Assembly (NCBI RefSeq): GCF_027366395.1
Contig: NZ_CP114771.1
Location: 2,480,001 to 2,544,000, forward strand
Direction: 5' to 3'
Source: Endozoicomonas sp. GU-1
GTDB lineage: Bacteria; Pseudomonadota; Gammaproteobacteria; Pseudomonadales; Endozoicomonadaceae
Length of the DNA: 64,000 nucleotides
In this document: positions 1 through 9,582 of the stretch, piece after piece
Layout: each line of letters opens with the position of its first letter
Position numbering within the stretch: the first letter of the stretch is position 1
Translations under genes and position numbers: made by a program
The notes under the pieces: generated by a model
What the model saw: only the letters and a program-made list of their open reading frames with translations
What the model was told of the DNA's origin: nothing
The model's database searches: none

Positions 1-3000
1 TCCTCCCTGGGTTGCCTGCCGGGCAGAGGAAACAATTTATGGCCTGGTCCGACCTTGATCGTGTGACACCCATAAGATTCCCACGGATACAGTTGAGCAG
101 TCGTATTTGCAGCCATTGCCTCAGGAAAGACCCTGATTAAATCGCTCTTTCCGGGTGTCCAATCCTTCGTGTAAATATCGCCTTCACCGGTCACTTGATA
201 ACGAATGACATCTAGCCGATATTTCCTGATGTCCTCACCGTAGAATGTTCTTTCCCTCCTGACAGGCTCGGATTGAGATCCACAACATCCAATGACCGTT
301 CTGGTTTCTATGGATTGGTAGCCATTCCCACTGTTTCTCCAACCCACACTTTGCTGGGGCTGCTCTCCAAAAAGAGACGTCACATTACCGTCAAGCTTCT
401 TGCCAGCTGTTCGCCGCAAGTAAGGCAAACACCGTGCAATGGCAAGAGCGGGAAGACAGCAAACCACCGCAACCGGCAGACAGGCAGGCTTCAGATAAGC
501 CTCCCAGACTGAAACGGGCCTGTCGATGTCCACTTGCAGATCACCGCCCAATAAGCGTTCCCAGATCTCTCTTTCTGAAAAGATGTGTCGGAACCCACCC
601 AGGTACATCAGAGCATCCATGTGCCCGGCTGAAACCTGCAACTCGGCAGGACCCGCCTTCCAGCCGCTGAGCTTAAATACCTCCGAAGGGAGAACGTCGC
701 TGTCTTTTATGCGTGCACGAAACCACTGTCGCTGCTGCATAACATAGAGCGCCTTGCTTTGCTTATCACCGCCGACTCCCAGATCATCTGGCAGGTCGGT
801 CTCTTGCCGCCATAACCACTGGGCAGTCCGCTTGATAATTTCTGCCCTGGCATCGCTATCCGACAGCTTCTCATCAATAACGAGTTCCCGTGTCTGCGTG
901 ACACCAAAACCACCGGATGTTGAGCGCTGGATAAATAATGGTCTGTCCAGGTCGGGAATGGTTTGAAAAAGCCAGCGGCATAACCCGTGATCGTAACGAT
1001 GACCATCTACCGTTGCTGGTTGCTCTGGCATTGAATCCCGAAGGAAACCAGCAACCTCCTCTTTGGCGATTTTTCCGGCTGCCATATAGAGGAAGTAATG
1101 CTGACAAAATAATGCCGTTAAATCCGATTGTGGCGTGACTGCTGCCGCGAGCTTTTGCAGATCACGGCAAACCGGGAACAGCGCCTGCCCGGATTTTTTT
1201 AACCGTTGGTAAACGTAACAATGCAGGGCGGCAATACGCTCAGCAGTTTGATCCGGGTTTTCCGGGGGTAGTAATTGCCGGGCAATCCTGCACAGCTCCT
1301 GCTCATTGTAATCATCGATTCTGATAATCCGGAAACGATCGTTAAGTGCCGGTGAAAATGCGCTGCGCCCGCTGTATTCCGGTGGGTTGGTGGTGGCAAA
1401 AAGGTGGAAGCCGGGCGCGCAAGGCTCGGTCAGTACATCATTGAGTTCCCCTTCAAGGTCGGCACTGCTGATCATGTTCAACTCTGAAACCACCAGAACC
1501 GTCCCATCCTGCTGAGCTTCCCTGATGGCTTGTTTCAGCTCAGCCCAGTCACAGTCTCCGGCATTGAAGTAACGGACTTCGGTGGGCCTGCCCGTTTCAT
1601 CACTGGCATCCCACATATCCAGCAGCAACTTCAAGGTTGCGTCCTTGCCTCTGCCGGCCGGGCCTTCAACCAGTGTCGCCCTGCGCCCTGAATGGCGAAC
1701 GCCACTTTCATGCTCAAGACGGAGACGATCAAGATCCTGGGCCAGCGTCTGCATTAATGATTTAACGGACTGTGATGATGTATCAAATTCAGGTTTTGCC
1801 TGGTTAACGTAGCAACAGAATGTGTCGTAAAGCTGATCAAGACGCAGGTTATATCCTGTCACGGTGGCTGGCAGTTTGTGGGCCTCATAGCGGTGCTCAA
1901 ACCACAGCTTTAAAATCTGGTAAGACGCCTGAGTCTGATTATTCAGTGAGTGAGCGATGACACTGTCAAACCCGTTCCAGACCATATCATCGAGCTGGGT
2001 TTGCGTGACACGCTTGCCGCTGTAATGGAGCTGACAGGCCATCCAGCCACAGACATCGGTGAGATCCCGGGGGCTGAAGACCCGGTCCGGCAGCAGCAGT
2101 TTCAGTTGCTTTTGCAGCTCCATCACCGTGTCGGCAGTCTGTCGGGCCGCAGTGTCATCAAGCCCTTTGAAAGAGGCCCCATAAAATAGCCTGTTCAGTG
2201 CCGACAAGACCACCTGCTCTTTCAGGAACTCCGGGCTTAAAGCGGGATAGTAAACCCTAATACCCCGATCCTGCAGGACCGTTTGCTGACTGCGGCCGGA
2301 GTAGGCACCGGGATTACAGGTGAACACAACCCGGTGTTGAGGTGAAATGCCAACTCTTTCGGAACCACAGAAGATATGGGGATTGGCCGACCAGATACCG
2401 GCCAGCACGTTATCCAGAAGATTGGCGGCAAGATTCGCTTCATCCACCACCAGGGTCACCATCTCACCGGGTTCGGGCTCTGTTCTGGCCCATTTCAGGA
2501 TAATTCCCGCCTGCTCTGTCATCTCACGGTCATCACCCTGAGGTTGCCAGACCCACCGTTTGAGGAGATGGCTCTCTTCTGCGCTGGGGCCAATGGTCAG
2601 GGTAAACGTAGGGCCTGACAATTTTGCCGCCTGATGGGCGAGATAGCTTTTGCCCGTACCGGTGGTGCCCTCAAGGGTGATCAATTTATTGCCCCGGATT
2701 CGTCGTTTGAGTCGGGCCAGTCTCCTGAGACCCCTGTTGTGCTGGGATATGCGTTTTGAGAGTATTTGCTCCAGCACCGACGGATCATCATCACTGATAT
2801 TAATAAATTGCCGTTCCAGCAGGCTGCGGATCAAATGCCGCTGCTGGTTTGCGGAGGCATTTTGCTGAATTCTCAGAATCCGGGTGGAGAGGTTGTCCAG
2901 TCGCGTCTGAACCGGAATACTCTGTTGCTTCCGAAAATCCCAGCCGGCGTACAGGGCATTGTTCAGAATCCGGGTAATGACGGATGAGCGGCAAGTCGCC

Positions 3001-5408
3001 TCAGGCAGTGTATTCAAGAGTTCATCATCACACCCAAGTCTTTTTTTCAGCGTTCGCTGATACACTCTGGGGGCGTGGCGACATAGCAGCGCGATCAGTG
3101 TTTTCCTGTGGCCAGGCTGGTTATAATCAAGCGCCATTGGCTCGGGGTGTGAAAAAAATCCCTCGCCGAACAGATCAACCAGCTCCCATCCGTTGCTGGT
3201 AATATAGGCACTGTTGATCAGGTGACCATCCCCAAGAACAGCGGTCAGTTTATCAATATCCACCCAATAGCCATTCGGGTCGGGCCATATTTGTCGGGTA
3301 ATTGACTTTGCGAACGCTCTGACTTGTTTTTCTTTTCTGGCGACATGTGTCACCAATGTTGCAACGGCTTTGCGGTAGTGGACAGGAAGGACTTCGGTGC
3401 CGCCTTCCTCCGTGACGATGGCATTGGCTTCATTGAGTACCGATTGCACCAGGGCATCCGACAACGCTGGCCAATTAATCGTGGCAAACCTTTCCGGCAG
3501 CGTCCTTAAAGCACTGTGCAGTTTTTCCAGCCCCTCTTTCAGCTCGTTCCAGGTTTGGGAGTGTTCAGGAACCGGCGGCGTCACGGCCACTTCCCGGGCA
3601 ATTGCACTGTGCCATACCGGCGATTCCGTTCTGACACCTTCAGGCCATACCAGGTAAATTCTGGAATCCACCGGTATCGGCTCTTTACTGCCGTTGACAA
3701 AGAAGTGGCCCGGTTTCAAAAGCAGGGTTTCCAGTTCAAGCTGCAACCTGGGGTTTTGCTCCAGGCCACACAAGATAACCGGTTTATTTGACTGCAAAGC
3801 CTTCATCAAGCCGGACCAGCGGAATCCGTATCGGTATCTGGCTTCAGAGGCTATGTGTGGGTTATTAACCAGCTGTGTCAGGGTCGTTTCAGGATTGACA
3901 CGGACAATCTCAGCCTCCGGGTGTCTGTTGAACAGATCATTCACCAGTGCTTCGTGATCCTCACTGCGCTGGATCCGGATCATTGGCTCAAATGCGTCAC
4001 CCGCCAATGGTGGCGAACTGTCAGGCCTGGCAGGAAAAAAAGACTCTGGTTGTCTGGTTTCGAGCAATGTCAGCGGAACTTTCGTTTCTTTTGCTTCCAT
4101 CAGCGTTGTGAGCCGATGGAGTAATTGTGTCCACTGCGCCTCCTGCAATGACGAGGTCACCACTATTGACCCTCCTGCCTGAATGGCTTCTTCCAGAGGA
4201 TGGTGCTCGCAACTCTCTCCTTTGTCGTTAATCCCCACTGTGCTCAGCCAGCTTTTAACATTAGCGGAATTGATGGTGATGAGCGGACCGTCAGGGATAT
4301 TGGCTACCAGCCTGATACTGCCAAGGAGCCGGGACCTGTCTTCCCCCCCGGATTGTCTGACCCGAAAGAACATCTCTTCAGGCAGTGACAGTTTTTCTCC
4401 CTGTGCTTCGATTTCCCGGGTGATTTTTATATTCCGCAGCGCCTGGGTAAATGCCGGATCCCCTTCGGGGGCATCGGTTATCCACAGTTTTTTTGGTGCC
4501 TCTCTCTCAATGGCTCCCGCCTCCCAGCCGAATCCATGATCGGCCTTAACACCGTAGCTCCCGAGCAGTGTTTGCCGCCAGGGAACCGTGCCGTGACACA
4601 AATTAATGGAGAACTTTTCATGTTCATGGGCCGGGTTATTGTCATCCGGGGCGCAGGGAGAGATATCAAGAATAGAACGGTGTGCTTCAGGAACGCTGGT
4701 GAGGGATGCCAGCTTTTTCTGATAATCCCAGGTATTGTCTACCCGGTTTATGCGCCGACAGGTATCGGCGCCCAATGAAAAGGTATTACCGGTATGAAGC
4801 TGTTTTTTTTGCACCAGGACCAGTATCTCCACATGACTGCCTAATCGGATTTTATTTAACGCAGGGCTCTCCGGGTCAAGCAGGTCATTGAGTGCCACGG
4901 TATCGCTGGGGTGCATCCTCTGTAAATCAACCACCAGCCGGATCGGGCGACTGTTGTCAAATAACTTGCCGGGGGAACGCTGGCATTTGCCACCACCTTC
5001 CAGATGAATACGCTGGCGCAGGTTGTCCCTGGATAAATCTTCAAAACTTTGTATCAGGTGAATCTCAGCACCGGCCTCGCCATTTTGTGCACGTTGATAC
5101 TCGAAGGTAGACAGCCTGTCCAACAGTGCATCTACGTCATCATCAGGCGGCATGATGACACAGTCAAACTTCACCGGGTTGGTGGTATCCGCTCGCTTTT
5201 TTTCCGTTGCGGCAATAGCAAAGCTATGAATTGGTCGTCTTTCACGGCCCGGGCCACTGGAAGAAGTATCATCTTCCGGTGACATCTGAAGAAATGGCGT
5301 GTATTCATCAAATAACTCGTCACTTGATGATGGATTGCCAACAGCCGGAGGACTGGAGGGAAAGATGCCACCCAGGAATAAACCGGAAATTCTTTCGAAA
5401 ACATTCAT
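1..5408 (-). CDS. Giant tandem AAA+ (AAA_5, dynein/midasin-like) ATPase, partial
   Basis: An uninterrupted minus-strand frame of about 1,800 codons starts at ATG 5408 (GGGGAAG 12 bases upstream, in-frame stop further up at 5457-5459) and leaves the window at its left edge, so the C-terminus is missing. Two AAA+ modules are visible. Module 1 has Walker A GTTGTGKS (about residue 915), Walker B VTLVVDEAN (about 985) and a sensor-type FTCNPGAYSGR (about 1030). Module 2 has a Walker A-like GPAGRGKD (about 1252), a Walker B-like VLVVSELN without the usual DE (about 1305), and FATTNPPEYSGR followed by SPALNDRF (about 1340). The NP-x-x-Y-S-GR form is typical of the AAA_5/MoxR/midasin group. The first 900 residues match no domain I recognise. 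A hydrophobic stretch near residue 1645 could be a membrane segment. Function unknown; a large remodelling ATPase is the safest reading. Confidence 0.8.
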   Translation of the reverse strand, partial: MNVFERISGLFLGGIFPSSPPAVGNPSSSDELFDEYTPFLQMSPEDDTSSSGPGRERRPIHSFAIAATEKKRADTTNPVKFDCVIMPPDDDVDALLDRLSTFEYQRAQNGEAGAEIHLIQSFEDLSRDNLRQRIHLEGGGKCQRSPGKLFDNSRPIRLVVDLQRMHPSDTVALNDLLDPESPALNKIRLGSHVEILVLVQKKQLHTGNTFSLGADTCRRINRVDNTWDYQKKLASLTSVPEAHRSILDISPCAPDDNNPAHEHEKFSINLCHGTVPWRQTLLGSYGVKADHGFGWEAGAIEREAPKKLWITDAPEGDPAFTQALRNIKITREIEAQGEKLSLPEEMFFRVRQSGGEDRSRLLGSIRLVANIPDGPLITINSANVKSWLSTVGINDKGESCEHHPLEEAIQAGGSIVVTSSLQEAQWTQLLHRLTTLMEAKETKVPLTLLETRQPESFFPARPDSSPPLAGDAFEPMIRIQRSEDHEALVNDLFNRHPEAEIVRVNPETTLTQLVNNPHIASEARYRYGFRWSGLMKALQSNKPVILCGLEQNPRLQLELETLLLKPGHFFVNGSKEPIPVDSRIYLVWPEGVRTESPVWHSAIAREVAVTPPVPEHSQTWNELKEGLEKLHSALRTLPERFATINWPALSDALVQSVLNEANAIVTEEGGTEVLPVHYRKAVATLVTHVARKEKQVRAFAKSITRQIWPDPNGYWVDIDKLTAVLGDGHLINSAYITSNGWELVDLFGEGFFSHPEPMALDYNQPGHRKTLIALLCRHAPRVYQRTLKKRLGCDDELLNTLPEATCRSSVITRILNNALYAGWDFRKQQSIPVQTRLDNLSTRILRIQQNASANQQRHLIRSLLERQFINISDDDPSVLEQILSKRISQHNRGLRRLARLKRRIRGNKLITLEGTTGTGKSYLAHQAAKLSGPTFTLTIGPSAEESHLLKRWVWQPQGDDREMTEQAGIILKWARTEPEPGEMVTLVVDEANLAANLLDNVLAGIWSANPHIFCGSERVGISPQHRVVFTCNPGAYSGRSQQTVLQDRGIRVYYPALSPEFLKEQVVLSALNRLFYGASFKGLDDTAARQTADTVMELQKQLKLLLPDRVFSPRDLTDVCGWMACQLHYSGKRVTQTQLDDMVWNGFDSVIAHSLNNQTQASYQILKLWFEHRYEAHKLPATVTGYNLRLDQLYDTFCCYVNQAKPEFDTSSQSVKSLMQTLAQDLDRLRLEHESGVRHSGRRATLVEGPAGRGKDATLKLLLDMWDASDETGRPTEVRYFNAGDCDWAELKQAIREAQQDGTVLVVSELNMISSADLEGELNDVLTEPCAPGFHLFATTNPPEYSGRSAFSPALNDRFRIIRIDDYNEQELCRIARQLLPPENPDQTAERIAALHCYVYQRLKKSGQALFPVCRDLQKLAAAVTPQSDLTALFCQHYFLYMAAGKIAKEEVAGFLRDSMPEQPATVDGHRYDHGLCRWLFQTIPDLDRPLFIQRSTSGGFGVTQTRELVIDEKLSDSDARAEIIKRTAQWLWRQETDLPDDLGVGGDKQSKALYVMQQRQWFRARIKDSDVLPSEVFKLSGWKAGPAELQVSAGHMDALMYLGGFRHIFSEREIWERLLGGDLQVDIDRPVSVWEAYLKPACLPVAVVCCLPALAIARCLPYLRRTAGKKLDGNVTSLFGEQPQQSVGWRNSGNGYQSIETRTVIGCCGSQSEPVRRERTFYGEDIRKYRLDVIRYQVTGEGDIYTKDWTPGKSDLIRVFPEAMAANTTAQLYPWESYGCHTIKVGPGHKLFPLPGRQPRE

Positions 5409-5584
5409 ATCCGCAAGTCTTCCCCAGTCGGAAGTTGGCCAAATGATCCACACAATTCATACTGACCAAAATTTCGCAAGAATGTTCCGTATCTTTACAC
5501 GTTGTAATATTCGGAAATTTCTATCGCCAAAGATTAAATTCTCAGGCTAGAATAGCATTCCCTTGATTACCTTTGGAGCCATGC

Positions 5585-6620
5585 GTGGTTACGCTTGTTG
5601 CGTATGTTGTCATCGCTATTGCGGTGTCCTTCGTTTGTTCGGTTTTTGAAGCCGTCCTACTCAGTATCTCCCCGGCCTATGTGGTTAGCCTTGAGCAGAA
5701 AAACAGCAAATGGGCAAAGATTGTCCGTGAGCTGCACGATCATATTGACCGCCCTCTGGCCGCTATCCTTACCCTGAATACCATTGCTCATACCATTGGT
5801 GCGGCAAGTGCGGGTGCCCAGGCGGCGAAAGTCTTTGGTGATGCCGCTGTTGGTGTTTTTTCCGCCGTGCTGACCTTACTGATTCTGGTGTTGTCTGAAA
5901 TTATTCCAAAAACCATTGGTGCGTCCTGGTGGCAATCCCTGGTTCCGGTTATGGCCGTTGGTGTGCGCTTTATGGTTAAGCTGCTACTGCCCATTATCTG
6001 GATCACCGAGTTACTGACCAGCAAGCTGAGCCCAAAGGACAAAACCAACCCTTATCTGCGTGATGAAATTCAGGCGATGGCCGACCTTGGCTTTCAGGTG
6101 GGTGCACTGCAGGGTGTCGAGTCTGAGCTGATGAAAAACATGCTGAAGTTTCGTGATCTCCAGATTGTGGAAATCATGACGCCTCGCTCAGTGCTGTTTT
6201 CATTACCGGAATCTACGACCACTGACGCTTATATGAAGGAGTTCACCGGTTCCAGCTTCTCGCGTATTCCTGTGTACGGTGAAGACCCGGATGATATCAA
6301 CGGCTTTGTCATGAGAAATGACATTCTGCTTTCCCATCTTCGGGAAGGCGGCAGTACCAGACTGGAAAGCCTGAAACGTCCGATTATTGCCGTGCTGGAA
6401 AAGGAGCCACTGCCAAAACTGATGGCAACGTTCCTGGAAACGCAGCCATATCGCCATGGTGGTCACCGAATATGGCGATATCCGTGGTATCGTGACACTG
6501 GAAGATATGATTGAAACACTGCTTGGCCGCGAAATCGTCGATGAAAGTGACGAAGTGGTGGATATGCAGCTGGCAGCAAAAACCAAGTGGGCGCATCGCC
6601 TGACGGCAACTGCTTCCTGA
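5585..6620 (+). pseudogene. CNNM/CorC-family membrane protein with CBS pair, frameshifted
   Basis: The N-terminal half (about 170 residues) is a DUF21/CNNM membrane domain with four hydrophobic segments. It is followed by a CBS pair (VEIMTPRSVLFSLP..., then a second CBS). Family members transport or help efflux divalent cations. The reading frame is broken in the second CBS domain near 6446. After ...LETQ the conserved [14 protein letters not shown] and [12 protein letters not shown] follow only in the +1 frame, which ends at TGA 6618-6620. Removing one C from CAGCCAT at 6445-6447 restores a normal family sequence, so this is a one-base insertion or a sequencing error. Without correction the protein ends at 6514. 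Start chosen: GTG 5585 with GGAG six bases upstream; TTG 5573 is an alternative. Confidence 0.8.
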
Positions 6621-6694
6621 CAGCCTTCTTCCATAAATCGGGCTGTTCATAATTTATGAAATACCTGAAACTGATCATGCTGTCGGTGGGCTTG

Positions 6695-6815
6695 GGACGA
6701 ACGGAGTCTGGGCGTCATTGATCGAGAGAACCCATCAAATACATTGAAACCGTGTAACCGTGCATTATTTCAATGTGTTTGATGGGTACAATCTCCGTTC
6801 ACCCTGAGCGGAGTT
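6695..6815. repeat. Dispersed inverted-repeat element, family A copy 1, in a 460-bp gene-free gap
   Basis: The gap 6621-7084 has no gene. It contains a hairpin-forming pair, CCCATCAAATACATTGAAA (6731-6749) and TTTCAATGTGTTTGATGGG (6768-6786), flanked by GACGAACGGAGT and CAATCTCCGTTCACCCTGAG. The same words occur at 12485-12681, 18283-18403 and 25903-26000, so this is one copy of a MITE/REP-like family. Confidence 0.7.
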
Positions 6816-7084
6816 AGGGGGATTGGAGCAAGTGTCGGCTCGCAAGGAGAGAGATCCACAAAAGCCGCGTTTAGCAAATCTCTGGTTTTAATGTTGTGAC
6901 ACATATCAAACCATGTTACTTTTTTCGTGTTCTGCGGAGTTATAAAGATGATAACCATAAGCTTTTAGCGGAATACACAATGATAAAGGACCATGTACCC
7001 AGGGTAGGGTGGTTAAAAGACGCATGTCTTGTAAGAAGATGCATGCTAAAAAAACTATAAATGATGTTCCCGGGGGACAGAAAA

Positions 7085-7537
7085 ATGAAAAAACAACAGG
7101 GTTTTACGCTGATTGAATTGATGATCGTTGTGGCGATCATTGGTATTTTGGCGGCTGTGGCTATTCCGCAGTATCAGAATTACACAAGAGGTGCGACTGC
7201 CACTTCTGCTATTGCAGAAGCTGCTGCCTATCGAACAGCTATTGCAATTTGTTCTCAGACAAATAGCGGTCGACTGGATAACTGTGATGCAGGAAACGCA
7301 GGGATCCCTGTTGTTGCTGGCCAGGTAACTGGTGTAGCAGATGGTGTTATCACTGTAAATGCTGGTGATTTCACTGGTGATGGAAATAATGACAACGTTA
7401 CTTTAACACCGAACACAGTCGGTGGTGTTATGCAGTGGGCAATTGAGGGCGTTAATGGTTCAAATTGTGGTAACTTTATTGATGGCTGCCAAGATGCGGC
7501 TGCTCAACAGCAGGGTGGTCAACAGCAGGGTAGTTAA
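7085..7537 (+). CDS. Type IV pilin (PilA-like prepilin)
   Basis: A 150-residue type IV prepilin. The N-terminus MKKQQG^[14 protein letters not shown] is a textbook class III leader: prepilin peptidase would cut after Gly6 and methylate Phe, and the following hydrophobic helix packs in the pilus core and inner membrane. Two cysteine pairs are seen (AICSQ...LDNCDAG and [11 protein letters not shown]). The C-terminal one would form the usual D-region disulfide. The last residues are a Gln/Gly-rich tail, which is uncommon. ATG 7085 is chosen because it places the leader correctly and has GGGGGAC just upstream; the frame extends to 7061. The gene stands alone, without assembly genes (pilB, pilC, pilD) in the window, so it could be a major or an accessory pilin. 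Confidence 0.92.
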   Translation: MKKQQGFTLIELMIVVAIIGILAAVAIPQYQNYTRGATATSAIAEAAAYRTAIAICSQTNSGRLDNCDAGNAGIPVVAGQVTGVADGVITVNAGDFTGDGNNDNVTLTPNTVGGVMQWAIEGVNGSNCGNFIDGCQDAAAQQQGGQQQGS

Positions 7538-7559
7538 GGCAAAAATGGTCAATTCATGA

Positions 7560-7800
7560 TCTCTTTCCCACGCTCCGGTGTGGGAATGCATACCCGCTAA
7601 ATGCCCTTACCAAGAAGCTCCCACCGATGAAAAACTCCTCAACAAAATCAGAATCAACTACGAAACAACACACTTAAGTGTCTGTTTCAATCGTTCCCAT
7701 GCTCTGCATGGAAATGCATACGAAAGCTAGCAGATATTCTTGTAGAAGACAGTTGGCAGGGAGCTTGGACAGGCATTCCCACGGAGCCCCGTGGGAACAA
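7560..7800. repeat. Cluster of TTCCCACG...CGTGGGAA palindromes in a 345-bp gap
   Basis: The gap 7538-7882 between the pilin and the next gene holds three imperfect palindromes: TTCCCACGCTCCGGTGTGGGAA (from 7564), GTTCCCATGCTCTGCATGGAA (from 7690) and ATTCCCACGGAGCCCCGTGGGAA (from 7774). Two are followed by TGCATAC. These look like dispersed REP-type repeats; the last could also act as a terminator-like hairpin. No gene is seen. Confidence 0.6.
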
Positions 7801-7882
7801 GGTCAGAACCTAAACGCAGACCTGAAATACCAAGAAATCATTTTCACTCAGCACCTCAAGCCTTTGCAGTTCAACCAAAAAA

Positions 7883-8155
7883 TCAAGCATTCGGATCAAC
7901 AATCACATGAGCGCCCTTTTCCGCCGCCATCTTACGGCAGGCTTTATAGTCACGGTCACTGGTGATATAAAAAGTCGGAGCAATATTGACAGTAAGGTCC
8001 GGCGCCATGCCACGTCCACCGGATTGTCTTTCGGCATTGACCTGGCCCATTGAGTAACAGACCATACCCTGTTTCTGAAGATCTTCCGCTTTATCAGCAG
8101 CCTGAACAGCACCGGCCAATAACATTCCCGCTACAGCAACAGCAATTAGTTTCAT
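7883..8155 (-). CDS. Small secreted protein of unknown function
   Basis: A 90-residue protein with a clear Sec signal peptide (MKLIAVAVAGMLLAGAVQA, cut after AQA-like VQA/AD) and a mature part of about 70 residues. The mature part contains two cysteines (VCYSMGQ, YKACRKMA) that could form a disulfide in the periplasm. I do not recognise the family. It is monocistronic and divergent from the DsbA-like gene at 8611, which makes an oxidised periplasmic product plausible but not shown. Confidence 0.65.
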   Translation of the reverse strand: MKLIAVAVAGMLLAGAVQAADKAEDLQKQGMVCYSMGQVNAERQSGGRGMAPDLTVNIAPTFYITSDRDYKACRKMAAEKGAHVIVDPNA

Positions 8156-8610
8156 TGTTTCAGTCCTTTACGTGTGTTTTTAAGGAACTGTTGTTATCGG
8201 CCCCGGCTGCGATCATTTAGCCGCTTAATGGGTTTTTCTGGCAAATGCCTGAGCCAATACAACACCTGAAATGAAGTATATTTGGCTTCTCCAATCTCAT
8301 TGGCTGATACCGATAATCTGTTCTTCCGGGTACTCCAGCGGTCTTGACGCTACGCTCTCAAGTGGTCTCTATAAGCTATCCCTATAAAAACCATACGCAG
8401 GTTGTACCCGATGTACTTTGACCTGGATCAAGTTTTTCCGGAGTCCCAGCTTTTTTAATCAGCAGAGGCAGCGATTAATAAATAAGCAGAATAAAAATAG
8501 CAATATTTACAAGATTATTGCCTTAACCAATGGCGACTGCATTCCATTACCGCCCGTCAAACCGGTATGATGGTGAAAAACACTCCTGAACATTACATTG
8601 GACGTTAATC
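8156..8610. other. Intergenic gap with divergent promoters
   Basis: This 455-bp gap lies between two divergent genes for exported proteins. Apart from the FNR/ANR-like box at 8418-8431, I see no gene, RNA or repeat in it. Confidence 0.5.
8418..8431. promoter_or_regulatory. FNR/ANR-type box
   Basis: TTGACCTGGATCAA differs at one position from the FNR/ANR consensus TTGAT-N4-ATCAA. It lies 180 bases before the DsbA-like gene and 260 bases before the divergent small secreted protein. That distance is long for activation of either start unless the leaders are long. Confidence 0.4.
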
Positions 8611-9351
8611 ATGAAAAAGCTGCTGGCCATTGCCGCTACCGCACTTATCCTGCCAATCAGCAGTCAGGCCGCACCGCTGGACCGGGAACAGCAACAACAG
8701 GTCAAAGAGCTGGTGCGTGAAGCCCTGATGGAAAACCCTGAAATTTTTCTCGATGTTGTCAATGAGTTGAAAAAGCGGGAACAGTTAGCCAAATCACAGG
8801 CGCAAAACTCGGTGCTTACCGGCAATATGGCCGAGCTGTTTCACAGTGATGATCCCTTTGCCGGTTCCTCAACCCCCAAACTGACCATTGCCTACTTTGG
8901 TGATGTGAACTGTGGATTTTGCAAACGACAGGACCCGGTTCTGGAAGTGCTGGTCAACAATTACCCTGACCTGAAAATTATCTACAAAGACATGCCCATC
9001 CTCGGGCCAAGTTCAAGAGAGGCGGCGGCGCTCTTATTAGCCGCCAGGGCTGAAGGTAATGATGCCTATCTGGCGCTGCATAAAGCATTGATGTCTCACC
9101 GTGCCCGGCATGACTCGGCTTCCATTGCCAGCATTATCAGAAAACAGGGGCTGGATGTGGAGGCACTGAAAACCGCCGTGGTAGATGATAAAGACATTAA
9201 CAAACAACTGGACCGTAATATCATGCTGGCCCAGAGGCTGGGCATTACCGGTACTCCGGCCCTGGTGTTTCCCGATGAGGTGGTGGGTGGTTTTACCCAG
9301 GAAAATGTTCTGAAGGAGATGATTGATAAAAGGCTCAGTCAAATCAAATAG
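8611..9351 (+). CDS. DsbA-family periplasmic thiol oxidoreductase (ScsC/BdbD-like)
   Basis: A 246-residue exported thioredoxin-fold protein. It has a signal peptide (to SSQA, about residue 20), then a charged helical N-terminal region (about 25-70) like the oligomerisation stalk of ScsC/Com1-type proteins, then a DsbA-like domain. The active site is CGFC in FGDVNCGFCKRQ (near residue 107). The cis-proline loop is TGTPALVF (near residue 215). Such enzymes oxidise or shuffle disulfides in periplasmic proteins. No DsbB or DsbD partner is adjacent, so oxidase versus isomerase cannot be decided. The ATG follows CATTGGACGTTAATC, with a weak ribosome site. Confidence 0.9.
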   Translation: MKKLLAIAATALILPISSQAAPLDREQQQQVKELVREALMENPEIFLDVVNELKKREQLAKSQAQNSVLTGNMAELFHSDDPFAGSSTPKLTIAYFGDVNCGFCKRQDPVLEVLVNNYPDLKIIYKDMPILGPSSREAAALLLAARAEGNDAYLALHKALMSHRARHDSASIASIIRKQGLDVEALKTAVVDDKDINKQLDRNIMLAQRLGITGTPALVFPDEVVGGFTQENVLKEMIDKRLSQIK

Positions 9352-9436
9352 GCAGGAGTGAAACCAACCTGCCCCTCTTCAGGGCCTGACGAGGAGTGCT
9401 GGCGGTTGGTTGATTGGTATTGCTGGTCTTGCATTG

Positions 9437-9507
9437 GAACCACAAAGGCACAAAGACACGAAGAAAAGCTTTTCTTTTCCTTTGTGCCTCTGTGCCTTTG
9501 TGGTTCA
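9437..9507. repeat. Dispersed inverted repeat, family B copy 1 (ACCACAAAGGCACAAAGA)
   Basis: GAACCACAAAGGCACAAAGACACGAAG and, inverted, CTTTGTGCCTCTGTGCCTTTGTGGTTC form a long hairpin. Related copies are at 19736-19809 and 43032-43141. The element lies in the 230-bp gap between the convergent DsbA-like and H-NS-like genes. Confidence 0.8.
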
Positions 9508-9582
9508 AACACAGAGCCGCTTAAATAGAAGATGCTTTTTGTCTAAGGTAAGAAGCTCTTTTTTAAGCAAGGGTTTCAACCA

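Noticed and set aside
1-5400. Many 60-120 residue frames on both strands in the left 5.4 kb
   Set aside because: All are shadows of the single long minus-strand frame of the giant AAA+ protein, which is open throughout.
7560-7800. Spaced GTGGGAA palindromes considered as a CRISPR array
   Set aside because: Only three unequal, imperfect copies with irregular spacing and no cas genes; fits dispersed REP-like repeats.
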